Shown here one piece after another: positions 1 to 9,426 of a stretch of 64,000 bases of DNA. The notes below the pieces were generated by a model, which was given only the letters and a program-made list of their open reading frames with translations, did no database searches and had not been told where the DNA came from. Origin of the DNA: Flammeovirgaceae bacterium (lineage in GTDB: Bacteria; Bacteroidota; Bacteroidia; Cytophagales; Cyclobacteriaceae); contig JADJRT010000004.1 of the NCBI GenBank assembly GCA_016712035.1, positions 186,001 through 250,000 on the forward strand. The letters are read 5' to 3'. Position 1 is the first letter of the stretch, and every line of letters starts with the position of its first letter. A program made the translations under genes and the position numbers.

Positions 1-425
1 CGCGCCTCAAAAGTGCTACGAATACCTCCACTTGGAAAAGAGGATGCATCCGGCTCCTGCTGAACTAATTCACTACCCTTAAATTTTTCGATGCCCGACA
101 AGGCATCAAAGAAAGAATCATGCTTCTCAGCTGTTCCACCTGTCATAGGTTGAAACCAATGGGTAAAATGGGTTGCCCCTTTGGTGATGGCCCACGACTT
201 GGCACCTGAGGCTACTGCATCGGCAGTAGTTTCATCAATTTTCTCATGATTTTTGATGGCATTACTTACTTTTTTAAAGACTGCTGGTGCCAGCGTTGAT
301 CGCATTTGCTCCATGCCAAATACATTCTCACCGAAAAATTGCGAGATGTTTGGAGTGCTGAGCTCAACGGGAACTTTGGGGCGTTCATTTAGCCTTTTTA
401 AGGCTTCAAATCTTAATTGAGACAT
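1..425 (-). CDS. glnN: Glutamine synthetase type III, N-terminal part (runs off the window)
   Basis: The reverse strand from ATG at 425 reads MSQLRFEALKRL and stays open to the window edge (141 codons). The segment KGATHFTHWFQPMTGGTAEKHD, split here as KGATHFTHWFQP and GTAEKHD (about residues 85-105), followed by QQEPDASSFPSGG (about 123-135), is the hallmark N-terminal half of type III glutamine synthetase (known family). The enzyme makes glutamine from glutamate, ammonia and ATP in the cytoplasm and is the usual glutamine synthetase of Bacteroidota. The catalytic C-terminal part lies outside the window. A Bacteroidota-type promoter sits just upstream (455-482). Confidence 0.9.
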   Translation of the reverse strand, partial: MSQLRFEALKRLNERPKVPVELSTPNISQFFGENVFGMEQMRSTLAPAVFKKVSNAIKNHEKIDETTADAVASGAKSWAITKGATHFTHWFQPMTGGTAEKHDSFFDALSGIEKFKGSELVQQEPDASSFPSGGIRSTFEA

Positions 426-454
426 ATAGTGGTTGTTTTTTTACTTGATTTGAT

Positions 455-482
455 CAAAAATATTGCTTTTTTACCAATACAA
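455..482 (-). promoter_or_regulatory. Candidate Bacteroidota housekeeping promoter for glutamine synthetase
   Basis: On the reverse strand a TTG (480-482) is followed after 17 bases by TATTTTTG (455-462). This fits the TTG / TANNTTTG arrangement known for Bacteroidota primary sigma promoters. It would give a short leader of about 20-25 bases before the ATG at 425. The match is by eye only. Confidence 0.45.
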
Positions 483-567
483 GGTTCATCTACACCCACA
501 TTTTTAAAAAATTTATTTCATTCGATAGAAGTTGGGTTTATTGATACCCTAACAACTATTAGTGCAC

Positions 568-1335
568 TTACCCTTTGCGGGACTTTATTTCTTCAAATGT
601 TTGATCATAATCCATTCTTATTGTGCCCATCCAACGGTCCCACCACAAAAAATAGAGGCCATAGTTACCCTTAAATGATTGGTGATGTTGGTTGTGATTC
701 ACCGATGTATTCACCCACTTTCCTAGCCAGGTTTTAGTAAATCCCTTAGGGTATAGTTCATATCCAAGATGCCCATATACATTGTAAATCATCATTATTA
801 AAAGAAAGAGTGCGATTGAGTAAGCATGGACCGGCATGACTAAAGCCAGCACAAGAATAATTCCGGCTTCCACGACTGACTCTAAGGGGTGAAAGGCAAA
901 CGCAGCCCACGGGGATGGATTCGTGGAAAGGTGATGGACTCTGTGGAAAATTGCAAACAGTTTCGAATGATGCATGGCCCGATGAGCCCAATAGAAATAA
1001 GTATCATGAATTAAAAGCATGAGAATAATACTGAAGAAAAAATAACCCATACCGTATTCATTTAGCTGGGTGTATAATTTCGTGAAGCTCCTAAAAGGTG
1101 TCATGAAAATAAGATAACCTACCAAGGCAAAAATGATTGCTGTAATGATAGAGTAAAGAATTTCCCGGATATAATCGCGCCTCTGTGGGAAGCGAAGTTG
1201 TATCTTTTTGTAGCGCCAGACATGCCTTTTTACTTTATAAAAAATAACGAAAGCTGCAGCTGCAAGAATCAGGTATCGCAGCATAACGACAAGAAAGAGC
1301 ACTAGAAAACGACCATCTTCAAAAAGGGATGTCAT
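568..1335 (-). CDS. Sterol desaturase / fatty acid hydroxylase family membrane protein
   Basis: 255 aa with about four to five hydrophobic segments. It carries the three histidine clusters of the FA_hydroxylase superfamily (PF04116): HDTYFYWAHRAMHH (about 110-123), FHRVHH (about 130-135) and NHNQHH (about 214-220), which bind a di-iron centre. Family members hydroxylate or desaturate lipids and sterols in the membrane. The substrate cannot be told from sequence. It is distinct from the shorter crtZ-type protein at 41556-42053. It stands alone, facing the same way as glutamine synthetase 142 bases downstream. Confidence 0.85.
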   Translation of the reverse strand: MTSLFEDGRFLVLFLVVMLRYLILAAAAFVIFYKVKRHVWRYKKIQLRFPQRRDYIREILYSIITAIIFALVGYLIFMTPFRSFTKLYTQLNEYGMGYFFFSIILMLLIHDTYFYWAHRAMHHSKLFAIFHRVHHLSTNPSPWAAFAFHPLESVVEAGIILVLALVMPVHAYSIALFLLIMMIYNVYGHLGYELYPKGFTKTWLGKWVNTSVNHNQHHQSFKGNYGLYFLWWDRWMGTIRMDYDQTFEEIKSRKG

Positions 1336-1416
1336 AATTTTTTAAAAAAAAATATGAACAAGTATAAACTAAAAGCGGCCTTTTTACGTCTAATAGGCTG
1401 AATAATATCAAGCAAT

Positions 1417-1572
1417 ATGATCAACTTAGCCCTCTTGCGTCCGGATTTGTCTACTGGCAAAATGGATAGCAACTACTTCAAAAAATTCAATATGGCGCTT
1501 ATTAACTGGGAATTAAACAGGCAGGAAGATCGCCAAATATTACCAAAAAAGGTCCGCAAGACTTCCAAATAA
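1417..1572 (+). CDS. Possible 51-aa small protein
   Basis: ATG at 1417 opens a 51-codon frame (starts MINLALLRPDL, ends KKVRKTSK) that stops at 1570-1572, directly inside the first arm region of a strong rho-independent terminator. It is polar and basic, with no signal peptide or membrane segment. I do not recognise the family. The terminator placement argues for a plus-strand transcript, but the same terminator also serves the convergent DUF2807 gene, so a chance ORF is possible. Confidence 0.25.
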   Translation: MINLALLRPDLSTGKMDSNYFKKFNMALINWELNRQEDRQILPKKVRKTSK

Positions 1573-1610
1573 AAAATCCCGTCTTGGTTTTCAAGACGGG
1601 ATTTTTTATT
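1573..1610. terminator. Bidirectional rho-independent terminator
   Basis: A perfect 12-bp stem AATCCCGTCTTG (1575-1586) / CAAGACGGGATT (1592-1603) has a five-base loop, with an A run before and a T run after. It ends the DUF2807 gene on the minus strand and anything transcribed from the left on the plus strand. Confidence 0.85.
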
Positions 1611-1620
1611 CATTCCGCAA

Positions 1621-2303
1621 TTAATTAGACTTTTTCACAGAACCTCCGCTACTCGAGTCCGTATTTGTTTTAGAGGGTGAGCCTCGATACCTGATTGAGC
1701 CCCCACTGCTTGCATGAGCCATTAGTTCTTTCGACACGGATACTTTTGCACTTCCGGCACTACTGGCTTCAGCTCTTACTGATTCGCACTCTAACCCATA
1801 TGCATCGATCTCCCCGGCACTACTTACCTCAATCTCAAGTTGTTTCGATTTACCTTCCAAAACTATATCCCCGGCACTACTGGCATCCACGAAGTAAAGC
1901 CAGCTTCAATTACGATTTCGATAGACGCGGCAGAGGAAACACTAATATCCAGGGTATTCGTCTTTATGGTCCCTTCAGAAAAAATGTTTGCTGCAGAACT
2001 GGCTGAGATTCGATCTAATGAAACATAGGTTACATAAACTTTTATATTCCGGTTGCCTTTGTAGCGACCATCGCGCATATGAATTTTAAGATAGCTTCCG
2101 GATACTTCCGTTAGGATATTACTAAGGCTTGTACCTGTTGCCTCAACTTTTACACTTTCTTTATCTCCCCTTTTCAGATACACATCAATAGCCTCTCCAG
2201 CCTTCACCCCTGAAAACGATCCTACTGACCGAACTTCGCTATCCTGACCACGAACGATGAGTACAGAAAGAAGAAAGATAATAACACCAAAAAACTTTTT
2301 CAT
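1621..2303 (-). CDS. DUF2807 (GIN) head-domain protein, exported; one frame break
   Basis: The N-terminal part (1863-2303) starts with a signal peptide (MKKFFGVIIFLLSVLIVRGQ). The rest continues in another frame (1621 to about 1890). Joined, it is about 227 aa with repeated strands carrying DASSAG, EVSSAG, EASSAG and HASSGG, the SSAG/SSGG rungs of the DUF2807 right-handed beta-helix (putative auto-transporter adhesin head, PF10988). It is probably periplasmic or surface exposed. One base seems to be missing around 1895-1905 (GGCTTTACTTCGTGG on the reverse strand). The length of 683 bases becomes a multiple of three if one base is restored. A GCAACC-N16-GTC promoter-like signal lies upstream (2326-2350). 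Confidence 0.75.
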
Positions 2304-2325
2304 AAAATCAATAATTTGTCACAAT

Positions 2326-2350
2326 GACCTCGATTGATAAAATAGGTTGC
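2326..2350 (-). promoter_or_regulatory. Possible ECF-type promoter of the DUF2807 gene
   Basis: The reverse strand reads GCAACC (2345-2350), 16 bases, then GTC (2326-2328), about 22 bases before the ATG. It resembles the motifs before the ABC exporter genes at 51.6, 54.1, 56.6 and 57.6 kb, but the downstream half is weak (GGTCATT rather than CGTCTAA). Confidence 0.25.
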
Positions 2351-2462
2351 TTCTTAACCGGCAAATTCTAAAATAATAGGTAATCGTGTAAGAAATATTC
2401 AATTTTTACTTTAAATTTCGAATATACAGTAGCTAAATTTCGCACAAAACTTATAACACGAC

Positions 2463-2852
2463 ATGATTAAGGAGCAATTAAATGTATTAATCAATCTGCA
2501 GCCAGCGATCGGCTGGTTGGTGAAAAAGAAGCAAAGGTTATCCACATGATTGGCAAAGCCAATGGTATGACTAAAGAGGAAATTGAAGGCATGTTAAAAA
2601 AGCCACAGCCATTGGAGATTTGAGCACCTTTTCGGAAGACCAAAATTTGAGAATCTGTATCACCTGATTCAATTGATGAAAAGCGATGGCCAGGTATTTA
2701 AGAGTGAGATTCACTTTTGTGAAGGAATTGCTGAAAAATTGGGCTATAAAAAAGCCGTTGTAGGCGAACTTTCATCCAAAATCTATTCTGATCCTACCAT
2801 TACGGCAGACCGTAAAATGCTGATTGAGCGGGCTCATAAATTTTTAAAGTAG
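2463..2852 (+). pseudogene. TerB-like protein broken by three single-base deletions
   Basis: Reading across frames gives MIKEQLNVLINL, then SDRLVGEKEAKVIHMIGKAN and MTKEEIEGMLKKPQP, then GDLSTFSEDQ, then FENLYHLIQLMKSDGQVF and ADRKMLIERAHKFLK with TAG at 2850-2852. This is the pattern of tellurite-resistance TerB-like helical proteins (about 130 aa, acidic DGxxxxxE-like turns). Breaks lie near 2500, 2610 and 2645, and all three look like one-base losses (390 bases; 393 would be 131 codons). One is in a short A run. Three losses in one short gene fit the error pattern elsewhere in the window, but true decay cannot be excluded. Confidence 0.65.
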
Positions 2853-2872
2853 CATTACCTAAACCTAAGTCC

Positions 2873-2908
2873 AAAGGCCTGCACTTTTTCTGCAGGCCTT
2901 TATTTTTT
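2873..2908. terminator. Bidirectional terminator between TerB-like gene and amidohydrolase
   Basis: A perfect inverted repeat AAAGGCCTGCA (2873-2883) / TGCAGGCCTTT (2891-2901) with a seven-base loop is followed by a T-rich tail. The distal arm overlaps the stop codon of the convergent amidohydrolase gene. Confidence 0.8.
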
Positions 2909-4627
2909 CTCGTAAAGAATCTTGCCGCCCAGTATTGTCATCGCGACTTCAGTGGAAAGTATTTCCTTGTCGGGAACCGTCATCAAATCTTTTGTAAATA
3001 CTGTGAAGTCAGCCAGCTTGCCCGGAGTTATTGACCCTTTAATGTTTTCTTCAAAGGCACCGTAAGCGGCATCCAAAGTGTAAGATCGTAAAGCCTGAGT
3101 TCGAGTCATTTTTTCTTCTGGCTCGAAGCCACCTTCCGGTTCACCGGCCAATGTTTGACGGGTTACTGATGCATAATATGATACAATGGGATTGATGGGC
3201 TCAACCGGAACATCGGTGCCGTTTACGATTATGGCACCCGATTTAAGTAATGACTGCCACATATAAGCACCTTCTTTTATTCGCTTTTCTCCAAGCCGGT
3301 CTATCGCCCACGGTCTATCGCTAGACAAATGATTTGCCTGCATGGCTGGAATAACGCCCATCTTTCCGAACCTCGGAATATCGTTGGGATGCAAGTGCTG
3401 TGCATGTTCGATTCTAAACCGATGATCCTGCTTTTTCTGGATTCTCATTAAGGGCAATCTCATACCTATCAAGAATTTCTTTGTTGGCCCGATCTCCAAT
3501 GGCATGCGAACAAACCTGAAAGCCAGCCTTCAATGCCTCACGTGAAGTTTTTAATACTGTATCCATCGGTAACGTTGCCATACCACTAAAATCCGAACGA
3601 TCAGTATAAGGCTCCAATAACCAGGCTCCGCGTGAACCCAATGCTCCATCGCAGTTTAGTTTAATGGAGCGTATAGTTAAAAGATGGTCTGGATCAATCT
3701 CTACGCCCTTCCGGAGCCACGCATAAATCAAATCCCGATCAAATCCTGTAAGCATCACATACAAGCGCGTATTGAGTTTTCCTTCTGCTTTAAATTTTTT
3801 AAATAATTCGATGTTATCACTTCCAACTCCGGCATCGTGAAAACTGGTAATCCCGTTTCGAAGACTCGCGGCTATGGCTAACTCAAGCGCTTGGCGATCG
3901 GTCTCCTCGGTATTATCTGGAATATATTGTGAGATTAGACTTTGGGCCCGTTCATTGAATAACCCAGTTGGGTTACCTAACTCATCCAAAAGAATTTCTC
4001 CGCCCTCACCCATATCCTTACCCAACTTTTCTACCGAGAGTTGATTGACTCCAGCTAGCTGCATGGCTTTCGCGTTGGCAAATCCGGCATGACCGCTTGC
4101 ATGTTTTAAAAACACCGGATTATCCGGAGATACCGCACTAAGCATTTGATGCGTTTGAAAACCTTTGATCATTTTTTCTGGCTGCTTGGTCCATTTATCC
4201 TGATGCCAGCCACGCCCAATAATCCACTGACCGGGCTGGGCCTTCGCTACCGCCTCTTTAACCTTTTCAACCATTTCTTCATAGCTGGTGACATTCATTA
4301 AATCGAGATTGAGCTCATTGTAACCCAAGCCCATAAAATGTCCATGCCCTTCAATAAAACCCGGAGTCATTGTTTTTCCCTGAAGGTCGATGACCTTTGT
4401 GTTCTCATCTTCAAATTTTGAAATCCCTTTCAAGTCACCGGCATAGACAATTACATCCCCGTAACAGCAACTGCCTCTACTGTTGGGTTGCTTTCGTCCA
4501 CGGTGTAAATGGTTCCCCCTTTAATAATCAGGTCGGCTGGAGTTTTTCTTTCCGAACAGCTAGCCATGAAAAATATGCTTGCCAGTAATAAATTACAGAT
4601 GCTTCTAATTGATACTTGAATCTTCAT
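2900..4627 (-). CDS. YtcJ-type amidohydrolase lipoprotein; two frame breaks
   Basis: About 575 aa when three frames are joined (4440-4627, 3425-4440, 2900-3425). I chose ATG 4627 because it gives a clean lipoprotein signal, LLASIFFMASC. The rest matches amidohydrolase family 3 (PF07969): an early metal-site region PGFIEGHGHF, central SFHDAGV and CSHAIGDRAN, then RIEHAQHLHP, VNGTDVPVEP and the C-terminal GSITPGKLADF. These enzymes hydrolyse amide or related bonds, and the substrate is unknown. Breaks: a G run near 4445 (four G where five restore the frame) and an A run near 3425 (five A where four restore it). The net length is a multiple of three. Confidence 0.8.
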
Positions 4628-4731
4628 AGGATTGTAATAAGGACCTAAGATAAGCATCAAAATAATCATTCCATTCAAAAAATTTTATCAACGGCATCAA
4701 CACTATTCAATTTTGTATCTTCGCGTTCTGA

Positions 4732-6557
4732 ATGAAAGCGCGTTTAAAATTTTTTGGCCTGTTAGGCTTGTTTTGGATTTCTTTTTTTACGGTTGGCCGA
4801 ATCCTTTTCTTCCTCTATCTCTATCCACAAACAGCCCAACTATCGTTGCGCGAAATTTTGCTTCCCCTTTTTTTGGGTCTGCGGATGGATGCCGCCATGG
4901 CAGGATATTGGTTATTGATTCCGGGGCTACTTTTCATTGCCTCTGCATTCTTATCTAACTTAATCATTTACCGGTTGCAAGGTCTTTTTACAACACTGCT
5001 GCTACTTGTTTCAGGGTTGCTTATTATCACTGACCTGGAACTTTACAAGCAATGGGGATTCCGTATTAATACAACACCCCTTATGTATATAGAATCGGAA
5101 GCAATCAGTAGTGTTAACCCGATAATATTTGTAGTGCTACTTTTGATTCTCTTAGTGCTAATGGTTGTCTTTCTGTACCTGTACTGGAAAAAACTGGCTC
5201 CCTCACTACTTCTATTACCCACCTTGTCAAAAAAGTGGGCGCCAGTTTGGCTCATCATTACCGGATTGTTGATTATTCCTATCCGAAGTAGTTTTAGCGT
5301 AGCCCCGCTCAACACCGGGGTTGTCTATTTTCATAAGAGCAAAGCGTTTCCCAATCATGCCGGTATTAATCCTGTTTGGAATTTTTTTAAAAGTTTAACC
5401 AGCCGTGGTGAAATCAGATATCCACAGACTTTCTATAATTCCGATCAATTGGATAATGAGTTTACCCAAATGATGCAGCCAAAACACGCTAGTGCAGATT
5501 TACTTTCAATTCAAAAACCAAACATACTACTAATCATTCTCGAAGGCTTTACTTCCAAAATTATTGAGCCGTTAGGTGGCTTACCTGACATTACTCCTGA
5601 ATTTAATGCGCTAACTAAAGAAGGTATATTGTTTGAAAATTTTTATTCCAGTGGCGACAGAACCGATAAAGGGCTTGTTTCTCTCTTAAGCGGCTATCCG
5701 GCACAACCACGCAGCTCCATCATAAAGTATCCAAACAAAACCCAACACCTGCCCTATCTTCCCAAGGCATTGGAAAATCCGGATACCACACTTCGTTTGT
5801 TTATGGTGGCGACATCGGCTTTGCCAATATGGAATCTTATCTTATCCAGGCAGGCTTTGGTCATATTACGGACGTAGATGATTTTAGTAGTGACCTAAAC
5901 GACTCAAAATGGGGTATTCCCGATCATTATGTTTTTGAGCAACTCCTCCATGAAAGTGATTCTGCTACTAACCCTTTTTTTAAGGTAATGTTAAGTTTAA
6001 GTAGTCATGAGCCCTTTGAAGTACCGATGGAAACTGTTATCAAAGGTAACGATGAAGGTTCTTTATACTTAAACGCTTGTTACTATACTGATAAAAGTCT
6101 GGGTGAGTTTATTCGTCTCGCTAAAAGTAAACCCTGGTGGGATAACACGTTGGTTGTTATTACGGCTGATCATGGGCATCGTTTTCCTAATCCACAAGAG
6201 CTGAAAGAAAAAGAGCGATTCAAAATTCCCATGCTGTGGTTGGGTGGTGCCATCAATCAAGCAGACCTTAAGATTAAAAACTTTAGCAATCAAACGGATC
6301 TTGCAAACACACTTCTTAATCAACTAAAGTTACCGAATCAATCAGATTTTTTATTTAGCAAAAATCTTTTGGCGGATTCTCTAAACTCATTTGCCGTTTA
6401 CGTATTTAACAATGGATATGGATACGTAAGTAATCAGGCTGAATCCATTTATGATTTTGATGTGAATAGTTTTCTTAAAGAGAAAGGCAGCGATACCGAA
6501 CTTACATCGGGCAAAGTATATATGCAGAAATTATTTTATGACTATAATAAAAAATAA
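4732..6557 (+). CDS. LTA synthase-like membrane sulfatase / phosphoglycerol transferase; one frame break
   Basis: About 608 aa when 4732 to about 5795 and about 5795 to 6557 are joined. The N-terminal half has five hydrophobic segments. The C-terminal half is an alkaline-phosphatase-fold sulfatase domain facing the periplasm: KPNILLIILEGFTSK (about 260), a GDRTDKGL segment carrying the presumed catalytic Thr (about 305), FVYGGDIGFANM across the break, and VVITADHGHRFP. This matches the LtaS/MdoB family, which transfers phosphoglycerol or related head groups to glycans or lipids. The break near 5795 is best explained by one T missing from a T run. The beta-barrel gene follows with no gap. Confidence 0.82.
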
Positions 6558-7244
6558 ATGAAGAAAATAATTCTAACCAGTCTGGTAGTGCTGATGGGTA
6601 TAATCCAGAGTGAGGCGCAGGAAGTAGGTCTTTCCTTCTCATACTTCATACCTCGCAATGGATATTTCTCCACACCCATTAGTCCTTTTTCTATACGGGG
6701 ATTGGGTGTTGACCTGAATCGATTTTTAGCTATTGAAACCGGGGCTTCCTTATATCGTATGTCGGGTTTAAATGTCGTTGGTCTTCCTTTCGAATCGAAG
6801 GACGCTTTACTGGGTCCAAATTTTACACTCTTCGTTCCTGTAGAACTCGTGATTAAGTTTGAAGGCAAGCAAGTAGAGTTTGACATTAAGGGGGGTGGCT
6901 TTGCTTTTTATGGATTTGATCAAAAGTTGAATTATGGAAATTTTGATCGGGCCCTTCGCAGTTTCGAAACCTGGGATGTCGCTAATGCTGATTTAAAATA
7001 TGATAACAATCCGGGGTTTGGCTACCATGTAGGAGCGGAATTTACTTTTTATGTAACCCGGCAATTCGGAATTTCATTAGAGAGCAACTATCTGGTAGGC
7101 TCGGCAAAATTTCCACTTACCGGTTCGTATATGGGTGGTACCAATCTCAGTCCTTTAGAGACTATTCCGGTTGACTATAAAGATGCAAAAGTTGATTTTA
7201 CCGGACTTGAGTTTTCAATTGGGATAATCTTTACGGGAAGGTAG
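6558..7244 (+). CDS. Exported outer-membrane beta-barrel-like protein
   Basis: 228 aa starting with a signal peptide (MKKIILTSLVVLMGIIQSEAQ). The mature part is rich in alternating aromatic/hydrophobic strands ending in glycine or aromatic residues (EVGLSFSYFIPRNGYF, FDIKGGGFAFYGF, GISLESNYLVGSAKF, FTGLEFSIGIIFTGR), as expected for a small porin-like barrel. I do not recognise a specific family. It starts immediately after the sulfatase stop codon, so the two are very likely co-transcribed, and it meets the convergent CapA-like gene with one base between. Confidence 0.65.
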   Translation: MKKIILTSLVVLMGIIQSEAQEVGLSFSYFIPRNGYFSTPISPFSIRGLGVDLNRFLAIETGASLYRMSGLNVVGLPFESKDALLGPNFTLFVPVELVIKFEGKQVEFDIKGGGFAFYGFDQKLNYGNFDRALRSFETWDVANADLKYDNNPGFGYHVGAEFTFYVTRQFGISLESNYLVGSAKFPLTGSYMGGTNLSPLETIPVDYKDAKVDFTGLEFSIGIIFTGR

Positions 7245-7245
7245 G

Positions 7246-8578
7246 CTACTCCAGTTCTTCTAACTCAACCCTTCGCACAATGCGCGACCTACGAAAAATA
7301 GTTTTCGCATAAATATCTTCGAGTGCCTTGCGGGCTAACTCGTAATCATAGAACCTTCCAGCATACCACTGACTTTCGTTGTTCTCATTATTAAATCGTT
7401 CCAATCCATAAAACTTCAAAATCGGGCTTTCCAGAATAAGCGAATCAACTTCGAACTCGTTTAGCTTAATGGAATATACCATCGTATCGATTTTTGTCGT
7501 TTGCTTTTCCTCTATGTTCACATTGTGTTTATCTAATAAAGCCCGGGAGTCATAACTAAAAAGCGCTAAAGCCTCGCGCATACTTTTTGCCTTAATAAGA
7601 GTTGTATCACCATCAAAATAGCGAAGGGGAAACATCTTAAAATCATCATTCCATTTTTGCACCCATTCCAATTCATATTGGGCTTTTTTAATAGAGGTTA
7701 CTGCAATACCTTGCCGGGAAACTTTTTGTAGTTCTACCCATAGCATGGCGCCACCATCGCGATACCGTGGCCGCTGACCCGAAACAAAATTTCCCAGCGA
7801 ATAAGCAATCAATTGATCCGCATTTTTATTCCATACCATAGGTTGTAACACATGCGGATGGGCACCTATCACCAACTTAGCGCCTTCGCGAAGGCATAGC
7901 GCAGCTAACCTTTTGTTCTTGATTGGGGAGACTCTGATACTCGGCACCCCAATGCATAAACACGATGATTGCGTCTGCGTGTTGAGATCGCGCTTTTTCA
8001 AGATCTGCCTTAATCGCAACTGTATCAATAAGATTTACGATGTTGGGTTTTGTTACTGGTATGCCATTGGTACCATACGTATAGTTTAGGAGTGAAAATG
8101 TAAACCCATTCTTTTCAACCATTAGCGGATAAACGGAAGATCGTTCCACCGAATCTCTGAAAGTACCTGTATGCAAAATCTCTAGTGAGTCTAACACCGA
8201 TGACGTGCGCTCCAAACCTTTTCTTCTTCTATCGAGGCTATGGTTATTCGCGGTTACCAAAACATCCATACCAGCTCTTTTTAATTCGACAGCCAGTGCA
8301 TCGGGTGCGCTAAACTGCGGATAGCCTTTGTAGGGTGATCCCGCCAAGGTTAGTTCTAAATTACCAATGGCTAAATCGGCAGAGCGTAAAATGGGGGCAA
8401 CATACTCGAAACAAGAAGCGTAGTTGTATTTTTTTGATAGCACATCATAGGCCGCTGCGATATTCGAATCGTGTTGCATAATATCACCAACGAATAACAG
8501 AGAAAGGCGTAGGGTATCTTGCGCGGAGGCGGGCAAGCTTAAAACAAGAAACAGTAAAAGCGATTTAAACCTGGCCAT
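7246..8578 (-). CDS. CapA-type metallophosphatase with SPOR-like tail; one frame break
   Basis: About 443 aa when 7915-8578 and 7246-7915 are joined. It begins with a signal peptide ending PASAQ. The PGA_cap / metallophosphoesterase core (PF09587) shows LLFVGDIMQHD (about 30), LAIGNLELTL, VTANNHSLDRR (about 110), VFMHWGAEYQS and IGAHPHVLQPM (about 240). These are the metal-binding Asp, Asn and His clusters. Family members act in poly-gamma-glutamate or other cell-envelope polymer metabolism. The last 60 residues (SQWYAGRFYDYELARKALED) resemble a SPOR peptidoglycan-binding repeat. The break near 7910 is an A run with four A where three restore the frame. ATG 8578 overlaps the end of pdeM. Confidence 0.78.
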
Positions 8579-9218
8579 GAGAATAGTCTATGATTTTATC
8601 TTCTGCAATAACGAAAACTCTGTCCTCTTTTTTTGGCATAATGCGTGCCATTCCGGTAAACGAACCAAATGCTGGAAGAATGCCCTGATTCTTGCCAAAA
8701 TAGAAGCACGGTAACATAACCGTTTGCTTTCCGGTGCCCCTGAGTTTAACACCAGGATGAAAATGTCCCGATAAATTGTAAAGACCCCTCGGTACTTCAG
8801 CCATGGGTTCATGCGTTAGAATAAAGTCGCCTTCGCGCAATTCGTTCGCATAGCATTTCATTTTATTGCGTTCATATTGAAGCGTACTTAAAATATCATG
8901 ATTGCCCAGTACGAGTTCAAAGGAACAGTTGAGAAAGTGTTTTCGAGTTTGTCCGAGCACCTCCCATTCTTCATTATAATGACTGTGAAATAAGTCGCCT
9001 AAAAAAAATCACCCGATCAGGTTTCGTGTCTTGTAACAAAGAAATAAGCAACTCGGTATTTTTATTGTTGGCCGCAGCGGGCACGGGGATTCCAGACTTT
9101 CTGAAATGGTTGATTTTACCAAAATGGAGATCAGCCAATAACAAGATCTTTGTTGTTTAAGCCAAACCGCTTTTTGCGGTAAAAGTCGAACCTTAACCTT
9201 CCCAATCTTGATCTCCAT
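8565..9218 (-). CDS. pdeM: Ligase-associated DNA damage response nuclease PdeM; two frame breaks
   Basis: About 217 aa when three frames are joined: MEIKIGKVKVRLLPQKAVW, then LLLADLHFGKINHFRKSG, then VIFLGDLFHSHYNEEW, LVLGNHDI, LTHEPM and YNLSGHFHPGV. The DxH, GD, GNHD, H and GHxH motifs define a calcineurin-like metallophosphoesterase, and the fragment order matches PdeM, a known partner of bacterial LigD-type repair. Breaks: near 9145 one base is missing; at 9001-9008 a run of eight T (reverse strand) should be seven. The related DEXH helicase is 1.6 kb away. The 14-base overlap with the CapA-like start suggests an operon. Confidence 0.8.
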
Positions 9219-9426
9219 CCATTTCCATCAGCGAGCAAATTCGTATAATTCTCAGACAGTAAAAAATTAAACCGTTCTGGATATGGCATTGTTATCTGCT
9301 GTAAATCAATTCGTTAGTAAATATAGTTTTCTTGCCTTGTCCTATAATTTTATGAAGAGAAAAATAGTAACATTGGGTTAACATTGGCAGATCGGCAACC
9401 CAGTACATTTACGCGATTTTTAATTT

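Noticed and set aside
417..674. Plus-strand ORF of 85 codons
   Set aside because: It overlaps the glutamine synthetase start, its promoter and the end of the hydroxylase gene on the other strand, and the protein is low-complexity with no family resemblance.
1381..1416. ECF-type promoter before the 51-aa ORF (CGTCTAA at 1387-1393)
   Set aside because: No GCAACC or other convincing -35 element at the right distance.
1695..2028. Plus-strand ORFs of 103 and 62 codons
   Set aside because: They are antisense shadows of the repetitive SSAG-coding DUF2807 gene.
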